The notes: a model not told the origin generated them from the letters alone. Shown: positions 53,242 to 62,312, counted from the stretch's first letter. The stretch: DNA of 64,000 nucleotides from Endozoicomonas sp. NE40 (GCF_040549045.1 NZ_JBEWTB010000002.1:1457501-1521500); one strand, 5' to 3'. A program made the numbers and translations.

Positions 53242-55233
53242 ATGAACTTGACCAGTACCAAGCCATTCCCAGATACAACAGCACCTCTACAAGGAAATAA
53301 AAGCGTTGTATCAGATTCTGAAATGGCTAAAAATGTGCGATCCGAAAACCCTTCAATGCAATTGAGCAGGCATTCAGAAACAGAAAAAAAGGACATCCCC
53401 CTCCAAAATAGAAGTTTAAAGAAAACCTTAAACCCAGACGAATCAAAACAAAGAAAAGTCTACAATAGACTCATTGAACTGGCTGATGCTTCTGAAAAAA
53501 ACAACGATTACAAAAAGCTCAGGATTTTTTTAAATAATTCTACGATTTTGAAATTTGTAGAACTAATGAGCGATGAAGAGAAGTTAACCCTCACCCGAAG
53601 ATTATTTGAAGAAAATAGAGTAACTGATCGCGAGTGTTTTAGCACACAGATTGGAACATACCTGTTTACTCAACAATCACCCTCTTATATTTCTCAGGCT
53701 ACCCAGGAAGATGGCTCAGCCACTTCACCGTTAAACTGGGCTGTCACCGGATTAGGGTTGGAACATCCGGAAACCCGTTCAGTTTACTCTGAAGAGTTAC
53801 TCGACCTGCTGGGACAGGCAAATTATTCAGACCAGAAAAAAACTGAACTCTTACCTACCGTACTGGTTGAGACCCCGGGCCATACAGGCGTCAGCCTTTT
53901 GGAGTTGAATGAAAGCAGCCTTTTATTTCCGGAACTTTATCTTAACAAGCATTTCTGCAATGACATCGCCTCTCTGAAAAATGAATTTCTTGAGTGGTTT
54001 AAGGAGACAGTGAACAAGGAAATACCTGATCCGGAAATGCAGAAAAAAGTATTCAGCTGTTGCGAGAAGATGATGGACATCACTTCCCATTTGCCCGTTC
54101 TGAGTAAACTGGGAGAAAAGCTGGCCTTACAATTTGAAAGAAAAAACGTCTCAATTCCGGAAGATCCAGTACCCAATCGTTATTCAGTCAGGAACTTTAT
54201 AGCCGATAAAAAACGCCACCCTGGCTATTCGGAAGACCATATAGCCTGCCTGTTCGACGACTATCTTTCAAAAAAACCTATACACCCTTACCTGGCAGGC
54301 TATAACGGGAAAGGCTGCTTTTTCTCCCGGGAAGATACCCGGGATAGTTTACGCATCGCCATGAACGAAGTATGTGAGGAAAGCGGAAGCGACCTGAAAA
54401 CCGGCTCTTCTCCGGTTTTCATCGGTTATATTCATCCAACCATTGCTGACTCTGTTGCCAGTAAAAATGGTTTCCTCGATAGTAACTGGTCAATGAACTT
54501 TCTTCACGGCAAGTTCTCTCACTCACTAGCATTAACCACCCTTGCACAACTGGCCCAATTGGATCGTGAAACTCTCGCTGCTATCGTCAACAACGATTTA
54601 TGGTATCTGATTCTGGACTCCGATCCCTACCAATATGTTGATACAAAAACGCCATCTGAGAATAAGCACTATATGCTGGGTGAAGATGCCCTTAAAAAGA
54701 TCAATCGCTCAGCCTTTAAATACCATACACTGCTGACTACCGGACAGCTTTCAGCCAGTCTTTGTCAGATAAAAGACGTGATCGGACTTTATCCTGAAGA
54801 AAGGCAAGCCGAACTATTGGCTGATTTTTCCAGAAATATGGGACTGGAAGATCCATTGGATATGAATAAACTCACTGAAATGACAAATAACATCCGGGTA
54901 TTGGAAATGGTCGTGTCAACCAAACACCTGAATTCCATTGAGCGGGTAAGGGAGGCTAATCCGTCATTTTTCAAGACACAGAGCGCTAATGACTTATATT
55001 GTCCGGATGATTTTTTCAATGATGGCGGGTTTGGTTTTTTTCTCGATAATTTCAGCAAAAGCTGTCAGGAAAAGGCAAAGAAATACCTTGCAAAAGGTTA
55101 TAGTGTGTATGGTGTTAAATTTCCGCTAGATTACTCTGAGGAAGAACTCGCCGCTAATCCCGGGGGGCATCTTGTCACCACCGTTGAAGAGCTTGAGAAG
55201 TATCCATATTTTATTGCTTATCCTCAAACCTGA
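53242..55233 (+). CDS. Large unknown protein, effector-like
   Basis: 663 aa, no signal peptide or membrane segment. The first 60 residues are Ser/Thr/Asn/Lys-rich and probably disordered, the usual look of type III-type secreted effectors. The rest is helical. Between residues 350 and 465 there is a possible Cys-His-Asp set: NGKGCFF (Cys359), HGKFSHSLAL (His422, His427) and WYLILDSDPY (Asp459/461), reminiscent of papain-like effector proteases, but no family is certain. It is AT-rich compared with its neighbours. It sits inside an ABC exporter locus and converges with the deaminase-like gene. Confidence 0.6.
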   Translation: MNLTSTKPFPDTTAPLQGNKSVVSDSEMAKNVRSENPSMQLSRHSETEKKDIPLQNRSLKKTLNPDESKQRKVYNRLIELADASEKNNDYKKLRIFLNNSTILKFVELMSDEEKLTLTRRLFEENRVTDRECFSTQIGTYLFTQQSPSYISQATQEDGSATSPLNWAVTGLGLEHPETRSVYSEELLDLLGQANYSDQKKTELLPTVLVETPGHTGVSLLELNESSLLFPELYLNKHFCNDIASLKNEFLEWFKETVNKEIPDPEMQKKVFSCCEKMMDITSHLPVLSKLGEKLALQFERKNVSIPEDPVPNRYSVRNFIADKKRHPGYSEDHIACLFDDYLSKKPIHPYLAGYNGKGCFFSREDTRDSLRIAMNEVCEESGSDLKTGSSPVFIGYIHPTIADSVASKNGFLDSNWSMNFLHGKFSHSLALTTLAQLAQLDRETLAAIVNNDLWYLILDSDPYQYVDTKTPSENKHYMLGEDALKKINRSAFKYHTLLTTGQLSASLCQIKDVIGLYPEERQAELLADFSRNMGLEDPLDMNKLTEMTNNIRVLEMVVSTKHLNSIERVREANPSFFKTQSANDLYCPDDFFNDGGFGFFLDNFSKSCQEKAKKYLAKGYSVYGVKFPLDYSEEELAANPGGHLVTTVEELEKYPYFIAYPQT

Positions 55234-55257
55234 AAATTGTTGCGCTAAAGAATGACA

Positions 55258-55293
55258 ATAATGATCCTTTACCGGAGGCTGGATAACTACCAT
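55258..55293. repeat. Right flanking repeat of the inserted gene block
   Basis: Diverged direct copy of 53092-53127 (CCTTT-CCGGA-GCTG-ATA core), 24 nt after the stop of the 663-aa gene. Confidence 0.4.
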
Positions 55294-55304
55294 AGGCTCT
55301 CTTT

Positions 55305-56489
55305 TTATCCAATGACAATATTGATTGTTGCTTTGGGCAGCATGCTACGTAGCTGTTCATTGATAACATGATTGCAAGACACACACAGTTCCTTTCTGGA
55401 CCAGAGACTGATAGTTCCAGTGTATTCGGCTCTGTCTGGAATTGCAGATACAAGGCAGGTGGCCAGCTTAAACTCTGCGTCATAATTGCGTTCATAATCA
55501 CTGCTTATTTTGCTTCTGCACGCAGTAGCTTTTAAAAGAGAAGTGTTCTCCTGAGCCTTAACACCAGCAGTATGTTTTCCGCTGACGGCAAAATTTGAGA
55601 ATAATAATGATGGATCTGAAAGACTGTGTGTCGCTGTCATGATAGCCACGTTTCTACGATTGATAGCGTTATAACACTGCGCTCTCGGAGTTTTACTGCC
55701 AAACTGATAGAGAGATGAGTCTCTGTATCGGTAGTAATCAAGAATCATGCTGTAACCATCCATTGTTGCTGTTAACCCTTCCGGCACTTCAACCTGAGGG
55801 GCTGGACGAACAGGACACCACTGCTGAAAATTCTTTACCTTTTGACTATAGAGATTCATTTGTGTACGGCTTTGCGCAGGCTCAACAATTTCTTTTGCCC
55901 TGTCATGAAGTGAAGCGAGCCTGTTCATCTCCTCAGCATACTTTGATTTTTCTTCATTACTTTCAGATGCCTTAATCTGGATATACAAAGCCGTTTTACG
56001 TTTACCTATTTCCTTACAGAAGAGGTTAATATCCCCCTGGAGTTTATTTACATAAATTTTTATCTTCAGAAAATTTTTCATCCGACTGATAGAGGATGGC
56101 TCCGGACAATAGGAAGATGCCCGGCTACCATAAAGTCGTTCTGCTTCGTGCTGGCTTTCTTTAAGCAATGAGTCGTTGGATTGATCGGGCAACAACCACT
56201 GTTTAACCTCATGCCGCTTTTCTGAATATTTGCATGCCCGCTCCTGCAGTACCAAAAGTTTTGCTTTCCACTCACAAACATTGACGTTGCGGCCTGAGAT
56301 AACCAGAGCGGAGGTTCCGGGTAAGGGAGCAGACAATACAGCACGGATTCGGATATTTTCCTGATTGAGTTTACGAGCTTTATCATCAGTGGCTCCAGAA
56401 CCAGTATCACTATCCCTGGAAGACCAGGTATATGCTATTGTCCTTTCAGATTCTATAGTTGATATGGGCTGCATCAGGGTTCTGCTCAC
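55305..56489 (-). CDS. Unknown protein with C-terminal deaminase-toxin-like domain
   Basis: 394 aa, no signal peptide. Residues 1-300 are mostly helical with a Lys/Glu-rich coiled-coil-like stretch (about 140-205). The last 60 residues read like the nucleic-acid deaminase fold of polymorphic toxins. Asp337-Ala-Glu339-Phe-Lys gives the zinc/proton-shuttle motif (D-x-E in place of the common H-x-E). Then come a beta strand (TGTISLWSR), LCVSC with Cys369 and Cys372 at the start of a helix, and a final strand TINIVIG. This order matches what I recall of the XOO_2897-like clade. Several extra Cys are present. It is AT-rich, and no adjacent immunity gene is recognisable. Confidence 0.55.
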   Translation of the reverse strand: MSRTLMQPISTIESERTIAYTWSSRDSDTGSGATDDKARKLNQENIRIRAVLSAPLPGTSALVISGRNVNVCEWKAKLLVLQERACKYSEKRHEVKQWLLPDQSNDSLLKESQHEAERLYGSRASSYCPEPSSISRMKNFLKIKIYVNKLQGDINLFCKEIGKRKTALYIQIKASESNEEKSKYAEEMNRLASLHDRAKEIVEPAQSRTQMNLYSQKVKNFQQWCPVRPAPQVEVPEGLTATMDGYSMILDYYRYRDSSLYQFGSKTPRAQCYNAINRRNVAIMTATHSLSDPSLLFSNFAVSGKHTAGVKAQENTSLLKATACRSKISSDYERNYDAEFKLATCLVSAIPDRAEYTGTISLWSRKELCVSCNHVINEQLRSMLPKATINIVIG

Positions 56490-56687
56490 TCTTAATTTAA
56501 CTTCTGCCTCTCAAAAAAGCGTTAGATTATAAAAATAAAAAATAGTTTCATATTTTGCTCTGCCAGCAGGACTCATTAATGGTTTCAGTATTTGTTCCTG
56601 TTAAGTCAGTTCATCCGGAATATCTATACTTGGTCTTCTCATGCCAGAAAAAGTTATCAACTGGATAAATGGCACAGAGGAGTTTTT

Positions 56688-57785
56688 ATGAGCAGCCTGC
56701 AGCGCATTCTTGCTATTTTCATGAAAGAACTTCGGCAGCTGGCAAGGGATAAGCCCACGTTTGGCATGGTGGTCATGATTCCCCTGATTCAGTTACTGCT
56801 CTTTGGCTATGCGATTAATACCGATGTGCGCCATTTGCCCGTGGCCGTTGTCGATTTTGCCGATAACACAGGCAGCCGCGCAATGATCGCTGCCGTTCAG
56901 GCATCACAGGTAGCCGATGTCATTCGCTATGAACACAGCGTCCTGCAGGCTGAAGAGCTTATGCGACAGGGCGATGTGCGCGCCATCCTGATTATTCCCG
57001 GAGACTTTGAGCATCGTATGGCTCTCAGGGAAATCGCTGCCCAGTGGCTGGTTGATGGCTCCGACCCGATGATCAGCAGCGCCATAAAACAGCTGAGGGA
57101 TATGTCGGCAGGCGCAATACCCGGCTTTTATTCCGAATCTATAAATCCTCTCTTTGAAATTACCCTGTACTACAACCCTGAGCAGCGGGCTGTGGTGAAC
57201 ATTGTTCCCGGTCTGGTTGGCGTTATTCTGACCATGACAATGATCATGTTCACCTCAGCGGCCCTGGTTCGGGAACGGGAGCGTGGTAATCTTGAGTTGC
57301 TGATCACAACACCGGTAAAACCTGTGGAACTGATGATTGGTAAAATAGTGCCGTATGTTTTTATCGGATTGCTGCAGGTATGGATTATCCTGTCGCTCGG
57401 ATACCTTATCTTTTCAGTACCGATTGATGGCAGCGTGGCTCAGATGCTCTGGGCAACCCTGTTGTTTATCGCAGCCAGCCTGACGATGGGGTTAATTCTC
57501 TCGACTCTCGCAACCACACAGTTGCAGGCCTCACAGATGACCGTGTTTATCTTGCTGCCTTCGATACTGCTGTCAGGCTTTATGTTCCCCTTTGAGGGTA
57601 TGCCGAAAGCAGCTCAGTGGCTGGCCGAGCTACTGCCAGCCACTCATTATATGCGACTGATGCGGGGCATTATTCTGCGTGGTGCCAGTATCAGCCACAT
57701 GTGGATGGATGTGACAGCTCTCGTCATCTTTACCCTGTCGGGTATTGTGATTGCTGCCATGCGGTTCAAGAAAACTCTCGATTAA
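56688..57785 (+). CDS. ABC-2 type exporter permease (YbhS/YbhR-like)
   Basis: 365 aa from ATG 56688 (GAGGAG upstream; the frame extends to 56592 without homology). Layout of the YbhR/YbhS family: MKELRQLARDKPTFGMVVMI at the start, TM1, a periplasmic domain of about 140 residues (VVDFADNTGSRAMI), then five C-terminal membrane segments beginning near VNIVPGLVGVILTMTMIM and including RERERGNLELLITTPV. It should pair with the ATPase at 52154 and the adaptor at 51183, but two unrelated genes now separate them. E. coli has two permeases in this operon; only one is seen here. Confidence 0.87.
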   Translation: MSSLQRILAIFMKELRQLARDKPTFGMVVMIPLIQLLLFGYAINTDVRHLPVAVVDFADNTGSRAMIAAVQASQVADVIRYEHSVLQAEELMRQGDVRAILIIPGDFEHRMALREIAAQWLVDGSDPMISSAIKQLRDMSAGAIPGFYSESINPLFEITLYYNPEQRAVVNIVPGLVGVILTMTMIMFTSAALVRERERGNLELLITTPVKPVELMIGKIVPYVFIGLLQVWIILSLGYLIFSVPIDGSVAQMLWATLLFIAASLTMGLILSTLATTQLQASQMTVFILLPSILLSGFMFPFEGMPKAAQWLAELLPATHYMRLMRGIILRGASISHMWMDVTALVIFTLSGIVIAAMRFKKTLD

Positions 57786-57804
57786 TCGCAAAGGGTTAAT
57801 CGAG
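57777..57804. terminator. Symmetric hairpin made by two convergent stop regions
   Basis: 9-bp perfect stem CTCGATTAA / TTAATCGAG with a 10-nt loop. Each arm encodes the final Asp and stop codon of one of the two convergent genes. No T tract follows, so it may act as a bidirectional mRNA end. Confidence 0.55.
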
Positions 57805-58407
57805 GATAGGGCGATCTATGGCAAACCGGTCTCGTGTGGTGGAATAATAACTGCCCTCCATACGACCCACCGTATCGAGCTTACTGACATTAATACGATC
57901 CCCGTCTTTCAGTTCATCATTCACATGAATATGGCAGATCTGCCCCAGTATCAGATTACCCGCCAACGGGTCGTTGCCAAATGAAATCAGGTCATGCAAA
58001 CGACACTCATAATGAACCATCGCTTCCTGAACAGAAGGCGGCTTAACCAGAGATGACGGCATAGCCGTCAGCCCTGCCTGTTGCAGCTCGTCGATGTGAT
58101 GCTCGTAAGGAGCGGAAGTCTGGTTCATGGCATCGGCAATGTGATGACTGACAACATTCACCACAAATTCCCCGGTATTGCGGATATTGTTCAGGGTGTC
58201 TTTGCTTTTGCCAGTACCGTCCAGCAAAGGTGAAAAACCCAGTACAGGCGGGTTAACACTCACCACATTAAAGAAAGAGAAAGGTGCCAGATTGACAATG
58301 CCCTGATCATCAACACTGGATACCCAGGCGATCGGTCTTGGTGTAACGGTACTGATCAGTAGTTTGTAGACATCCTTTACGGGGGTCGCAGTTGGATCGA
58401 TGTGCAT
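57796..58407 (-). CDS. Flavin reductase-like / FMN-binding split-barrel protein
   Basis: 203 aa. Split-barrel flavin reductase domain: YKLLISTVTPRPIAWVSSVD at the start, NLAPFSFFNVVSVNPPVLGFS (FMN phosphate region) and TGEFVVNVVSHHIADAMNQTS. Proteins of this family reduce flavins with NAD(P)H or act as FMN-binding oxidoreductases; the partner is unknown. It converges with the ABC permease gene; upstream, the gdhA gene is divergent. Confidence 0.85.
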   Translation of the reverse strand: MHIDPTATPVKDVYKLLISTVTPRPIAWVSSVDDQGIVNLAPFSFFNVVSVNPPVLGFSPLLDGTGKSKDTLNNIRNTGEFVVNVVSHHIADAMNQTSAPYEHHIDELQQAGLTAMPSSLVKPPSVQEAMVHYECRLHDLISFGNDPLAGNLILGQICHIHVNDELKDGDRINVSKLDTVGRMEGSYYSTTRDRFAIDRPILD

Positions 58408-58586
58408 GACCGGTTCTCTTTATAATTCAGATTTTTGGACGGCTTATCAGTATAGACATAACCAGAAAACAATCGCGATCGCCAATAATTTTGAATCTAT
58501 TGACCCAGACACATATTGAAATCCTGTTTTGGTAGTAGACTTTCTGCATAGAGAAAGAAAAAATTCACAATAAAGGAGAGTTCCAA

Positions 58587-59936
58587 ATGTTCTCCAGTCA
58601 ACTGAACCTCGATGAATTCATGTTGGGGCTGCACAAGCGTAACCCCCACGAGCCTGAGTTTCACCAGGCTGTACAGGAGGTCGCCCAGAGTGTTATCCCT
58701 TACATTAATCGCCATCCGCAATATATCAAGGCCCGCATCCTTGAACGCATGACGGAGCCTGACAGAGTCATCAGCTTTCGGGTCTGCTGGGAAGACGATG
58801 AAGGACATATACGTGTGAACCGTGGCTATCGGGTTCAGTTTAATAATGCCATTGGCCCTTACAAAGGCGGCCTGCGCTTCGCCTCAAACCTGACACTCGA
58901 TACGCTCAAATTTCTGGGTTTCGAACAGACCTTTAAAAACAGCCTGACCACCCTGCCCCTGGGCGCTGCAAAAGGCGGCTCGGACTTTAACCCTAAAGGA
59001 AAAAGTGACCGGGAAGTGATGCGTTTCTGTCAGTCCTTTATGACCGAACTGCACAAGCACATTGGCGCGCACACCGATATTCCCGCCGGAGACATTGGGG
59101 TAGGAGCCCGTGAAATCAGCTACATGTTTGGTCAGTACAAGCGTATGGAGAACGAATTCCGGGGTGTATTAACCGGTAAAGGGCTGGAATACGGTGGCAG
59201 CCTGGTTCGCAAGGAAGCCACAGGGTTTGGCACCGTGTTCTTTACTGAGGAAATGTTAAGAGAGCATGGGCATTCACTGGAAGGCAAGACCTGCGTGGTG
59301 TCCGGCTCTGGTAATGTTGCCCTGTATACGGCTGAGAAAATCATTGAACTGGGCGGTAAAGTGGTGGCTATGTCCGACTCTTCAGGCAGTTTCCATGCTC
59401 CTGACGGAATCACCAGAGACCAGTTAATCTGGCTTATCGACCTGAAAGAAGTGCGCAGGGGTCGCATCAGCGAATTTGCCGAACAGTTTGGCTGTGAATT
59501 CCACAGCGACACCAAAGTCTGGCAGTTCCCCTGCCAACTGGCGTTTGCCTGCGCCACACAGAACGAGCTGGACCTGCACGATGCCAAAACCCTGCTAACC
59601 AATGGCTGTATAGCAGTAGCCGAAGGCGCAAATATGCCCACCACTCTGGAAGCCGTTCATTTTCTGCAAGAGAAAGCTGTTCTGTTTGCGCCTGCAAAAG
59701 CGGCAAATGCAGGGGGCGTTGCTGTATCTGGCATGGAAATGAGTCAGAACAGCATGCGAATGTCCTGGTCAACCGAAGAGCTGGAGCAGCGCCTGCACCT
59801 GATTATGCGCAATATCCACCAGCAATGCCTTACCTATGGACGGGATGATAACGGCCAGATTGATTACGTTCAGGGAGCGAATATTGCCGGGTTCAAAAAA
59901 GTGGCCGATGCCATGCTGTCATACGGTGTCGTCTAA
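58587..59936 (+). CDS. gdhA: NADP-specific glutamate dehydrogenase
   Basis: 449 aa, close to E. coli GdhA (447). The 2-oxoglutarate/ammonia domain has RVNRGYRVQFNNAIGPYKGG (with the catalytic-site Lys in KGG) and LPLGAAKGGSDFNPKGKSD. The NADP domain has VVSGSGNVALYTAEKIIELG, and CIAVAEGANMPTT follows. It makes glutamate from 2-oxoglutarate and ammonium. Shine-Dalgarno AAGGAGAG lies 8 nt before the ATG. Single gene. Confidence 0.96.
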   Translation: MFSSQLNLDEFMLGLHKRNPHEPEFHQAVQEVAQSVIPYINRHPQYIKARILERMTEPDRVISFRVCWEDDEGHIRVNRGYRVQFNNAIGPYKGGLRFASNLTLDTLKFLGFEQTFKNSLTTLPLGAAKGGSDFNPKGKSDREVMRFCQSFMTELHKHIGAHTDIPAGDIGVGAREISYMFGQYKRMENEFRGVLTGKGLEYGGSLVRKEATGFGTVFFTEEMLREHGHSLEGKTCVVSGSGNVALYTAEKIIELGGKVVAMSDSSGSFHAPDGITRDQLIWLIDLKEVRRGRISEFAEQFGCEFHSDTKVWQFPCQLAFACATQNELDLHDAKTLLTNGCIAVAEGANMPTTLEAVHFLQEKAVLFAPAKAANAGGVAVSGMEMSQNSMRMSWSTEELEQRLHLIMRNIHQQCLTYGRDDNGQIDYVQGANIAGFKKVADAMLSYGVV

Positions 59937-59941
59937 TTAGA

Positions 59942-59962
59942 AGCAGCCCTGAGCTGCTCTTT
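59942..59962 (+). terminator. Small hairpin after gdhA
   Basis: 6-bp stem AGCAGC / GCTGCT with a 5-nt loop and a short T-rich tail, 6 nt after the stop. It sits between convergent gdhA and bioF. Confidence 0.4.
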
Positions 59963-59979
59963 AAAAAAGGCCGGGCAGG

Positions 59980-61158
59980 TCATGCAGCCTGTCCTGGTTT
60001 ATGCCAGACAATGCTCTGCAGTGCCTCAACCAGTCTGTCAATATGTTCCCGGGTATGGATTGCACTGAGCGTAACCCGTAACCGGGAGCTTCCTGCAGGA
60101 ACGGTAGGCGGTCGAATCGGGGTTACCAGTACACCAAGATCAAGTAATTGCTCACTCACCCTCAAAGACTCTTCAACACTGCCAACCTGAATCGGCTGAA
60201 TGGCAGAGTCGGAGGCCATTAAAGGAATCCCCAGACTTTCACAGCTTCTGCGAAAATAGATGACATTTGACGTTAGTTGCTGGCGACGCCACTCATCCCG
60301 TTCAACCACCTTCAGGCTGGCTCGCGACGCTTCGGCAATCGCTGGCGGCATCGCCGTGGTATAGATATAACTGCGGGCAAACTGAATAAGATTTTCAATC
60401 AGGGTTTCAGAGCCTGCTACAAAGGCACCTGCAGTGCCAAACGCTTTACCCAGGGTCGCCATCATGACAGGTACGTCATCCGTGGTAAAACCGCCTTCCT
60501 TTAAACTGCCCCGCCCACCTTTGCCAATGCAGCCAAAAGCATGGGCGTCATCCACCATCAGTCCCGCCTGATATTGTCTGGATAATTTAACCAGCTCTGC
60601 CAGTGGTGTTCTGTCACCATCCATACTGAACACACCATCAGTGGCAATGAGCTTACGCCGGGCTTTGCTTTTTTTCAGCCTGCGTTCAAGGTTACCCATA
60701 TCGAGATGCAGGTAGCGTTGAAACCTGGCACCCGACAAACGCCCTGCATCCAGCAGGGAGGCATGATTCAGCCGATCCTGAAACAGAGCATCCCCGGGAC
60801 TCAGCAAGGCACTGATCACACCAAGGTTGGCCATATAGCCAGTAGAAAACAGTAACACTCTGGCTCGACCCGTAAACTCAGCCAGTTCCTCCTCAAGCTG
60901 CCGGTGCGGGCGGCTGTGACCATTAATCAGTGCGGAGGCGCCACTCCCAATACCATAAACGTTTGCCGCCTGCTGGAAGGCAGACCTTATCTCAGGATGG
61001 TTTGCCAGCCCCAGATAGTCGTTGCTGCAAAACATAAGGCAGGGACGGCCATCAACCATCGCTTCCGGCTTCTGAGGACTGTCCAGTATGACCCGCTGAC
61101 GGAAAAGGCGCTGTTCACTGCGCTGCTCAAGACGCTCTTCAAGATCAAAGTTCATCAT
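59980..61158 (-). CDS. bioF: 8-amino-7-oxononanoate synthase
   Basis: 392 aa, alpha-oxoamine synthase family. Markers: MFCSNDYLGLANHPEIRSAF, YGIGSGASALINGHSRPHRQ, DDAHAFGCIGKGGRG and the PLP-Lys in MATLGKAFGTAGAFV. It condenses pimeloyl-ACP/CoA with alanine in biotin synthesis. It starts 6 nt after bioB on the same transcript. The other bio genes (A, C, D, H) are not next to it. Confidence 0.95.
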   Translation of the reverse strand: MMNFDLEERLEQRSEQRLFRQRVILDSPQKPEAMVDGRPCLMFCSNDYLGLANHPEIRSAFQQAANVYGIGSGASALINGHSRPHRQLEEELAEFTGRARVLLFSTGYMANLGVISALLSPGDALFQDRLNHASLLDAGRLSGARFQRYLHLDMGNLERRLKKSKARRKLIATDGVFSMDGDRTPLAELVKLSRQYQAGLMVDDAHAFGCIGKGGRGSLKEGGFTTDDVPVMMATLGKAFGTAGAFVAGSETLIENLIQFARSYIYTTAMPPAIAEASRASLKVVERDEWRRQQLTSNVIYFRRSCESLGIPLMASDSAIQPIQVGSVEESLRVSEQLLDLGVLVTPIRPPTVPAGSSRLRVTLSAIHTREHIDRLVEALQSIVWHKPGQAA

Positions 61159-61164
61159 GGGGCA

Positions 61165-62214
61165 TTACCCTGCCGCAGCGTCGTAATAAAGCGGTTCAGC
61201 TTCAACCTCTTCTCTTTTCATGCCCAGCTTTTCAAACAGGGCCATATCCTGGTCGCTATCCGGCAAAGGTGTGACCAGCAGCTTCTCACCAAGGAAAAGG
61301 CTGTTTGCCCCCGCCATAAAGCACAGGGTGTGCTGCAGCTCATCCATCTGCCTGCGACCAGCACTCAGTCGGATATGGGCGCGCGGCATCAGGATACGGG
61401 CAACCGCAATGGTGCGGATAAACTCAACCGGGTCCAGTTCTTCTGCCTCTCCCAGAGGTGTGCCTTTTACCCGTACAAGAAGGTTAATGGGGACACTGCC
61501 AGGGTGTTCGGGCAAATTCGCCAGCACCCTGAGCATACTGGCCCGGTCCCGGACAGTTTCTCCCATTCCCAGAATGCCACCACAGCAAACATTGATGCCC
61601 GCTTCCTGTACATTAGCCAGCGTATCGAGACGGTCACTGAAAGTCCGGGTGGTGATGATATCACCGTAATATTCAGGAGAAGTGTCGAGGTTATGGTTGT
61701 AATAATCCAGCCCCGCCGCTGCCAGCTCTCTGGACTGCTCCGGGGTAAGCATGCCAAGCGTGACACAGGTTTCCATACCCAGAGCTTTGACAGCACGAAT
61801 CATTTTTATGACACGAGACAGATCGTTGTCTGAAGGGCTGCGCCAGGCAGCCCCCATACAAAACCGGGTAGCGCCATTGGCTTTTGCCTGCTTTGCACGC
61901 TCCAGCACATCGTCAATCTGCATCAGTTTTTCTTTCTTCAGCCCGGTATGGTAGCGACCACTCTGGGGGCAATATTTGCAGTCTTCCGGGCAGGCCCCCG
62001 TCTTGATGGACAGCAGCGTACTCAACTGAATACGGTTTGGGTCAAAAAACACCCTGTGAATCTGTTGCGCCCTGTACATCAGGTCAAGAAAGGGGATATG
62101 AAAAAGCGCTTCAACTTCCTCCCTGCCCCAGTCATGCCTGACAATATCTTGCCCGGGAATATCATGCCCGGGAATAAGAGAGTCAGCCTGCTCAACCGAT
62201 ACTTTTGAAACCAT
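61165..62214 (-). CDS. bioB: Biotin synthase
   Basis: 349 aa radical-SAM enzyme. The 4Fe-4S motif is in GACPEDCKYCPQSGRY (C-x3-C-x2-C). Later CVTLGMLTPEQSRELAAAGLDYYNHNLDTSPE and CCGGILGMGETVRDRA are typical BioB, supplying Cys and Arg residues of the 2Fe-2S site. It inserts sulfur into dethiobiotin. It is the first gene of bioB-bioF, under a BirA-type operator that it shares with a divergent avidin-like gene. Confidence 0.96.
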   Translation of the reverse strand: MVSKVSVEQADSLIPGHDIPGQDIVRHDWGREEVEALFHIPFLDLMYRAQQIHRVFFDPNRIQLSTLLSIKTGACPEDCKYCPQSGRYHTGLKKEKLMQIDDVLERAKQAKANGATRFCMGAAWRSPSDNDLSRVIKMIRAVKALGMETCVTLGMLTPEQSRELAAAGLDYYNHNLDTSPEYYGDIITTRTFSDRLDTLANVQEAGINVCCGGILGMGETVRDRASMLRVLANLPEHPGSVPINLLVRVKGTPLGEAEELDPVEFIRTIAVARILMPRAHIRLSAGRRQMDELQHTLCFMAGANSLFLGEKLLVTPLPDSDQDMALFEKLGMKREEVEAEPLYYDAAAG

Positions 62215-62279
62215 CGTTCTTGAAAACCATCTGAGCGATTTATCTGTTTTGTTTCCAAAGTCTATGAGCAGTCTTTCCT

Positions 62280-62312
62280 ATGTCAACCTGAAAATAAAAT
62301 TAAAGTTTACAT
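62280..62312. promoter_or_regulatory. BirA-type biotin operator
   Basis: Read on the minus strand: half-site ATGTAAACT, 15-bp spacer, half-site GGTTGACAT; each half matches the TTGTAAACC / GGTTTACAA consensus at 7 of 9 positions with the canonical spacing. A -35 TTGACT for bioB lies just upstream (62323-62318), so biotinylated BirA would cover the bioB promoter. The divergent avidin-like gene starts 94 bp away on the other side. Confidence 0.75.

Noticed and set aside
53242..56489. Inserted block as a toxin-immunity pair
   Set aside because: The 663-aa neighbour is too large and effector-like for a typical immunity protein, and the genes converge rather than form an operon.
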